A stretch of DNA of 64,000 nucleotides from Puccinellia tenuiflora (lineage: Eukaryota > Streptophyta > Magnoliopsida > Poales > Poaceae): positions 225,953 through 289,952 of the forward strand of contig QRDG01000066.1 of assembly GCA_012064385.1 (NCBI GenBank). Direction: 5' to 3'. Of this stretch, positions 58,463-64,000 are shown one piece after another. The notes beneath the pieces were generated by a model. It did no database searches, was not told where the DNA came from, and was given only the letters and a program-made list of their open reading frames with translations. A program made the translations under genes and the position numbers. Numbering within the stretch: the first letter of the stretch is position 1; each line of letters begins with the position of its first letter.

Positions 58463-60075
58463 TGATACGTCTCCGACGTATCTATAATTTCTTATGATCC
58501 ATGCTTGTTTTCATACCATTTGCTACATGTTTTGTTTATATCTTATAGCATTTTTATGCATTTTTGGAACTAACATATTAACAAGATGCCCCAGTGCCAG
58601 TTCCTGTTTTCTGCTGTTTTTCCATTTCAGAAAAGTACTTAAGGAAATATTCTCGGAATCGGACGGGACAAAAACCCAGGATCTTATAATTTCGTCACGC
58701 ACACGGAGTCCAAAGGGGATCCGAAGACGCACCAGAGGGCGACCACACCCTAGGGTGGCGCGGCCCACCTGTCTTCCGCGCCACCAGGTGGTGTGGCCCC
58801 CTCGGGCCTCCACCGACGCCGCCCTTTCGCCTATATAATCCCCCCGACGAGAAAACCCTAAGTATCCGATCAAAATTCCAGAAAAACATCCGCCGCCGCC
58901 GCCGTCGTCAACCCTAGTTCGGGAGGGTTCTGAAGCCCTCCCCGGCACCCTGCCGGAGAGGGGAATCATCGCCGGAGGGCTCTACACCACCATGCCCGCC
59001 TCCGGACAGATGTGTGAGTAGTTCATCCTTGGACTACGGGTCCATGCAGTAGCTAGATGGTAGTCTTCTCCAATTGTGCTGATCTTGTGAGCTGCCTATC
59101 ATGATCAAGATCATCATATTGTAATGCTACATGTTGTGTTTGCTGGGATCCGATGAATAGAGAAGTACCTTGTGATGTTGATTATTGATATTATCATGTC
59201 TATGTTATTTGTGATCTTGCATGCTTTCCGGTACTTGTAATTTCCTTGATCAAGTAGTTGCTTGTATCTCCAAGAGGGAGTATTTATGGTAGATAGTGGG
59301 TTCGGTCCCTGTGTGCCTTGGCTTGAGTGACAGAAACATATAAGGATGGGGGAGTGCCGTTGCTACTAGGGAGTAAACTTTATGCACAGTTCTTCATGCA
59401 ATTGTCTGTTGCTTGCAACTTAATACTGGAGAGATTTTACGGTATGTTATCTCAAAGGTGGACTATTTAGGCATAGGTGTATGCTTGGAACAGCTATCTA
59501 TGTATTTTGTCGTAATGCCCAAAGCATCTCATATAGACATCATCATCCTATGTATTATGCAATGTTCATGCATTGTCATGCATTCTCTATCCTGTCAATT
59601 GCCCAGCTGTAATTTGTTACCCAGCATGTGTAGTATTTTATTTATGGAGAAGACACCACTAGTGAACTGTGGACCCCGGTCTATTCTTTTACATCTGCAA
59701 TTAAATCAACTGCTCTACTGCTTTCATTTACTGCAAACAAGCTTCCTTCCACACATACATTTAATCCTTTGTATTCAGCAAGGCCGGTGAGATTGACAAC
59801 CTCACTGCTTCGTTGGGGCAAAGTAGTTTGATTGTGTTCTGCAGGTTCCATTGTCTCCCCTGCAACAACTCTTTTTCTGGCACCGTTGCTGTCAACATGC
59901 CAAGCACATTTTCTGGCGCCATTGCAGTTGTGGAAAACCTTCTGAAGCATTCCTCACTCCTATTAGTTCGATAACCTTGGTTTCTAACTGAGGGAAAACT
60001 TGCTGCTGTGCTCCTCAAACCTTCCTCTTGGGGTGCCCAATGAAGCGTGATTGATTAACACCTCTCGCGCTATCA
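58463..60075 (+). mobile_element. 5' LTR of the 58463 element
   Basis: 1613 bp, TGATACGTCTCCGACGTATC ... CGCGCTATCA. The first 40 bases match the LTR at 1933 closely. TATA box at 58832-58839. Near its end it holds degraded copies of the primer site (about 59873 and 59911). Confidence 0.82.
58832..58839 (+). promoter_or_regulatory. TATA box in LTR
   Basis: TATATAAT, 370 bp into the LTR, the same offset as the box at 2300-2307 in the related LTR. Confidence 0.5.
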
Positions 60076-60086
60076 AGCTCTTTTTC

Positions 60087-60104
60087 TGGCGCCGTTGCCG
60101 GGGA
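60087..60104 (+). other. Primer binding site 1, tRNA-Asp type
   Basis: TGGCGCCGTTGCCGGGGA, 11 bases after the LTR end, a full 18-nt match to the tRNA-Asp 3' end complement. Being LTR-proximal it is the likelier functional site. Confidence 0.85.
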
Positions 60105-60174
60105 GTTAAGAGTGCTCAGTAAGAAGCTTCTCGAAGTACCAAACTTCTCACTCCTCCGTCAACAGCTCTTTTTC

Positions 60175-60192
60175 TGGCGCCGTTGCCGGGGA
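60175..60192 (+). repeat. Primer binding site 2, identical copy
   Basis: The same 18 bases recur 88 bp downstream, preceded in both cases by AGCTCTTTTTC, so the site was duplicated with its left flank. Confidence 0.85.
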
Positions 60193-60412
60193 GTAGAGAA
60201 GCTTCTGCAAGGGGAGTCTCTCAGTTCCAATCTCTTTACTTTGTTTTAGTCTTGCTTATTATTATTGCTTTGTCTTGTTTTGCTTTCTTATATCAAAAAC
60301 ACAAAAAAAAATTAGTGTAGAATTTATCTTGTTGCTTTCCTATATCAAAAACCCAAAAAATTAGTTACTTGTTTAATCTTGTTCAATTCGGTTTACCTTG
60401 TTTTTATCAAAA

Positions 60413-62515
60413 ATGAGTACTGCTGAAAACACTAAGTTGTGTGACTTCACTAGTACTAATAATGATGATTTCATATGTACTCCTATTGCTCCACCTGCTG
60501 CTAAGACAGATTTTTATGAGATCAAACCTGCTTTGTTAAATCTTGTTATGAAAGAGCAATTTTCTGGTGCTAGTACTGATGATGCTACTGCTCACCTTAA
60601 TAATTTTGTTGAACTTTGTGAGATGCAAAAGTATAAGGATATGGATGGAGATATTATAAAACTGAAATTGTTTCCTTTCTCTTTGAGAGGGAGAGCTAAA
60701 GAATGGTTGTTATCTTTGCCTAGAAATAGTATTGATTCATGGACTAAATGCAAAGATGCTTTCATTGGAAAATATTATCTTCCTGCTAAAATTATATCTT
60801 TGAGAAGTAGCATCATGAACTTTAAACAAATGGATAATGAACATGTTGCTCAAGCTTGGGAAAGAATGAAATCTTTGATAAAGAATTGTCCCACCCATGG
60901 ACTGACTGCTTGGATGATCATCCAAACCTTTTATGCAGGATTGAATTTTTCTTCAAGAAACCTATTGGATTCAGCTGCTGGAGGAACCTTTATGTCCATC
61001 ACTTTGGGTGCAGCAACAAAGCTTCTTGATGATATGATGGTAAACTACTCTGAATGGCACACTCAAAGGGCTCCAGAAGGTAAGAAGGTAAATTCTGTTG
61101 AAGAAACCTCTTCCTTGAGTGAAAAGATTGATGTGATTATGTCTATGCTAGTTAATGGTAAATCTTTTGTTGATCCAAATAATGTTCCCTTAGCTTCTTT
61201 GGTTGCCCAAGAAGAGCATGTTGGTGTGAACTTCATTAAAAATAACAATTTCAACAACAATGTCTATAGGAACAATTTTGGTAACAACAACTATAAGCCA
61301 TATCCTCCTAATAACAATTATGGTTATGGTAACTCTTATGGTAATTCTTACAACAATAATAAGAGTGTTTCCTATGATCTTGAAACCATGCTAAAAGAGT
61401 TTATCAACACACAAACCGCTTTTAACAAAACTGTTGAGGAAAAGGTGGGTAAAATCGATGTTCTTGCTTCTAAAGTTGAAAGCCTTGCTCTTGATGTAGA
61501 TCTTTTAAAATTAAAAGTTATGCCTAACAATGATAAATAGAGCAAGCCTTTTGCTAAAATCAATGCCATCCAAGTTAGAATTGATGACAATGTTAGAATG
61601 TTGGCTGAACTACATGCTAGGTGGGAAAGAGAAAGAGAAGCCACTAAAAAGAATAATATGGTTAAAGTTTACACCATCACCACCACTAGTAATGTTCAGG
61701 TTTCACATGATAACAAGTCTAATAATGATAATGGTAAAGTTAACAATGTTGGCAATGTTTCCACTTATCATGAAAAACGCTTAAAACTGCCAAAAGATAC
61801 CAAAACTGCTAGTGATAAAGGAGCTGAAATTTTTCGAACTATGGGAGATCCTTCTTCAATTACTTTTGATGATAATGATTTTGATTTTGATAATTGCAAT
61901 ATCTCCGAAGTCATAATGTTCTTGCAAAAGCTAGCTAGAAGTCCTAATGCTAGTACTATAAACTTGGCTTTTACAAAACATATTACCAATGCTCTCATGA
62001 AAATTAGGGAAGAAAAGTTAAAACTTGAAGCTTCTATCCCTAAGAGATTAGAAGATGGTTGGGAACCCATCATTAAACTGAAAGTAAATGACTTTGATTG
62101 TAATTCTCTATGTGACCTTGGTGCAAGTGTTTCTATTATGCCTAAGAAATTCTATGATATGCTTGACTTGCCACCATTGGAAAGCTGTTGTTTGAATATT
62201 CATCTTGCTGATAATTCTACAAAAACACCTTTGGGGAGGCTTGATGATATTCATGTTATGGTTAATAATAACCTTGTTCCCATTGATTTTATTGTCTTGG
62301 ATATTGAGTGCAAAGCTTCTTGTCCTATTATTTTGGGAAGACCTTTTCTTCGAACTATTGGTGCTGTTATTGATATGAAAGAGGGCAACATTAGATATCA
62401 ATTCCCTCTTAAGAAAGGTATGGAACACTTCCCTAGGAAGAGAATGAAGTCACCTTTTGACTCTATTGTTAGAGCAAATTATCGTTTTGATGCTTCTTCT
62501 CTTGGAAATACTTGA
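60413..62515 (+). CDS. Gag-protease frame of Athila-type element, one in-frame TAG
   Basis: ATG at 60413 (MSTAENTKLCDF). The gag core is at residues about 55-160 (HLNNFVELCEMQKYKDMDGD, FSLRGRAKEWLLSLP, CKDAFIGKYY), followed by an Asn/Tyr/Gly-rich stretch (about 275-320) and a coiled-coil-like segment. A TAG at 61538-61540 interrupts; the same frame then resumes SKPFAKINAIQVRIDDNVRM. The retropepsin part has CDLGASVSIMP (Asp at 62114-62116) and the conserved IILGRPFL, ending FDASSLGNT and a TGA at about 62513. Gag forms the particle and the protease matures it. The TAG may be a mutation or a read-through point. No reverse transcriptase follows, against family expectation for an autonomous element. 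Confidence 0.78.
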
Positions 62516-64000
62516 TGTTCACTTTCTGCGCCTAGCTGAAAGGCGTTAAAGAAAAGCGCTTATGGGAGACAACCCATCATTTTATTTTCAGTATATTTTC
62601 TTTTATTTGAGTCAAGAAGTTTGTTTACTTCTGTAGCAACTTCTTTGTATCTTTATTTTCTTGCAATGTTGTGCCAAGTAAGGTCTCTAGTAGAAAGTTT
62701 TTGCTATATTTGGATTTCTGCACAGGAAACAGATTTCTGTCTGTCACCGTTAAATTCGTCATTTATTCCAGAAGCGACGAAATGCTTTGAGATTTTGTGT
62801 GCTGAATCTTCATATATGTATGAAACTTTTTCTAGTTCAGTGATTTTCGATTTGAGCAACTCTAGTGCCTCGAAAAAATTCGTCTTTACAGACTATTCAG
62901 ATTTTGACAGATTCTGCCTTTTATTGTGCATTGCTTCTTTTGCGATGTTTACTTGGATCTTTTTGCTCCTTTGAACATCAGTGTCTGTAGCTAATGTTAT
63001 AATGCATTAAGGTGTGCTTGTTTCACAGTAGAACTTGTGAATTTTTGGCTTATGCACTAACCCTCTAATGAGAATTACTTTGAGTTTGATGTGGTGGAAG
63101 TTTTCAAGTAAGCAAGAGGGACGATATGATGAGATCAAGAAGATTGAAAAGCCTAAGCTTGGGGATGCCCCGGTGGGTCATCCCCAGCAAATTCAAGAAG
63201 ACTCAAGCATCTAAGCTTGGGGATGCCCAAGGCATCCCCTTCTTCATCGACAAAACTATCAGGTCATCTCTAGTGATACTATATTTTTATTCCACTACAT
63301 CTTATGTATTTTGCTTGGAGCGTCTGTTTTTATTTTGAGTGTGTGTTTTAGTTTGCTTAATAAGTTGTATCCTAGCATTCTTATGTGGGAGTGAGACACG
63401 CTCCGCTTTTTCATTTGAATACTCTTGTGCTTCGCTTATATTTGTTGAGTATTCTTAGCTACTGTCTGTTTTCTAGTAAGCTCTCACTTTTAGCATGTTA
63501 TCTTGTTTAGGGCTGCTAGTTCTTTGTGTTAAGCTCTCTTGTGTTTCACTCCTATTTGTTAGAGAGTTGTTTTAGTTGCTTGGTTGATGTGTTAGATTGG
63601 AAAATGCTATGCTTGTGATAGTGGTATGAAATAGAGAAAAGCTGCATAGTCTTGTAGACCATTGTGTAAATAACTTGCTCCTCTTCAATTGTTTTGAGGT
63701 ATTAAAATAACTAATGGTTAAAATTTGTTGGCTAATGTTGTTAAGAGCTGATTAGTGAAGATGTGTTAGTAGAGCGTGGAGCCGTACTTTTCTGAACTAA
63801 AAACAACATAAGTCAATAGTGCTTTAGTGTCGTGATTTCCTCTTAGTTGAAAAGAAGTTTCTAATGGTATAGTTACTGCAACGGTCGGGGAAGCCAACGG
63901 GGCACTTGTGTCGCCGCCATGATCCCTCTCGGGGTGTCTCTAACCATTTGTGAGACTTTGATACTATTAGTTGTTTGCAATATACGACATGCTATGTGAG
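62516..64000 (+). other. 3' non-coding interior of the 58463 element
   Basis: AT-rich. It contains AAAAGCGCTTATGGGAGACA (62552), related to the motif at 37137, and two TAAGCTTGGGGATGCC copies (63155, 63213). No coding region or second LTR is visible before the window ends. Confidence 0.55.

Larger units (their letters stand above)
58463..64000 (+). mobile_element. Athila-type LTR element, 3' end beyond window
   Basis: 5' LTR 58463-60075, tRNA-Asp primer site, gag-protease reading frame and then non-coding sequence with CTTGGGGATG motifs. No reverse transcriptase or integrase follows the protease, so the copy looks non-autonomous. The expected target duplication on the left is AGGGG (58458-58462); the right one is not in the window. 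Confidence 0.82.

Overview
The window is plant nuclear DNA, almost certainly from a Triticeae grass (wheat, barley or Aegilops type). Evidence: a BARE-1/Angela/WIS-like LTR start, several Athila-type LTR elements with the tRNA-Asp primer site TGGCGCCGTTGCCGGGGA, Gypsy elements with a tRNA-Lys primer site, a CACTA element ending CACTACTAGG, and hAT and MULE remnants. Transposable elements and one satellite array fill nearly everything. I see no intact cellular gene; three cellular or gene-like relics are broken (Werner-type 3'-5' exonuclease, AP2/ERF factor, plant-transposase-family gene).

Layout. 1-3442: retroelement remnants ending in an Athila-type 3' LTR. 3825-5510: exonuclease relic (+) and AP2/ERF relic (-). 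5668-13257: fourteen copies of a ~356-bp satellite, split by a 2.7-kb solo LTR (8972-11678, duplication CCCAT). 13.4-25.3 kb: an exon-intron gene of the Ptta/En/Spm (Transposase_24-like) family, split by a 3.6-kb solo-LTR-like element (16530-20168, CTGTC) and a non-autonomous LTR element (20507-25251, GTATG). 25.4-28.5 kb: a diverged relative of the 16.5-kb element, itself hit by an 852-bp hAT element (25969-26820). 28523-42480 (-): a MULE transposase relic split by a truncated Gypsy element (29930-41629, -), in turn split by a non-autonomous Athila-type element (34123-40860, +) with one 227-codon ORF. 43341-48078 (+): a second copy of that Gypsy family, its gag split by a CACTA element (45433-47015). 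48079-48676: truncated BARE-like LTR. 48677-58462: a minus-strand Tat/Retand-type Gypsy element whose pol 3' end and 3' LTR flank a large antisense (+) additional gene; that gene is split by a second 3.4-kb solo-LTR-like element (53409-56808, GGGCA). 58463-64000: an Athila-type element running off the window, with gag-protease but no reverse transcriptase seen.

How it works together: the window is a record of nested insertion. Target-site duplications let most layers be separated, and removing the inserts restores reading frames in the plant-transposase gene, the additional gene and the Gypsy gag. Family names, tRNA assignments and domain names come from remembered knowledge, not from searches; boundaries with target-site duplications are the firmest calls.
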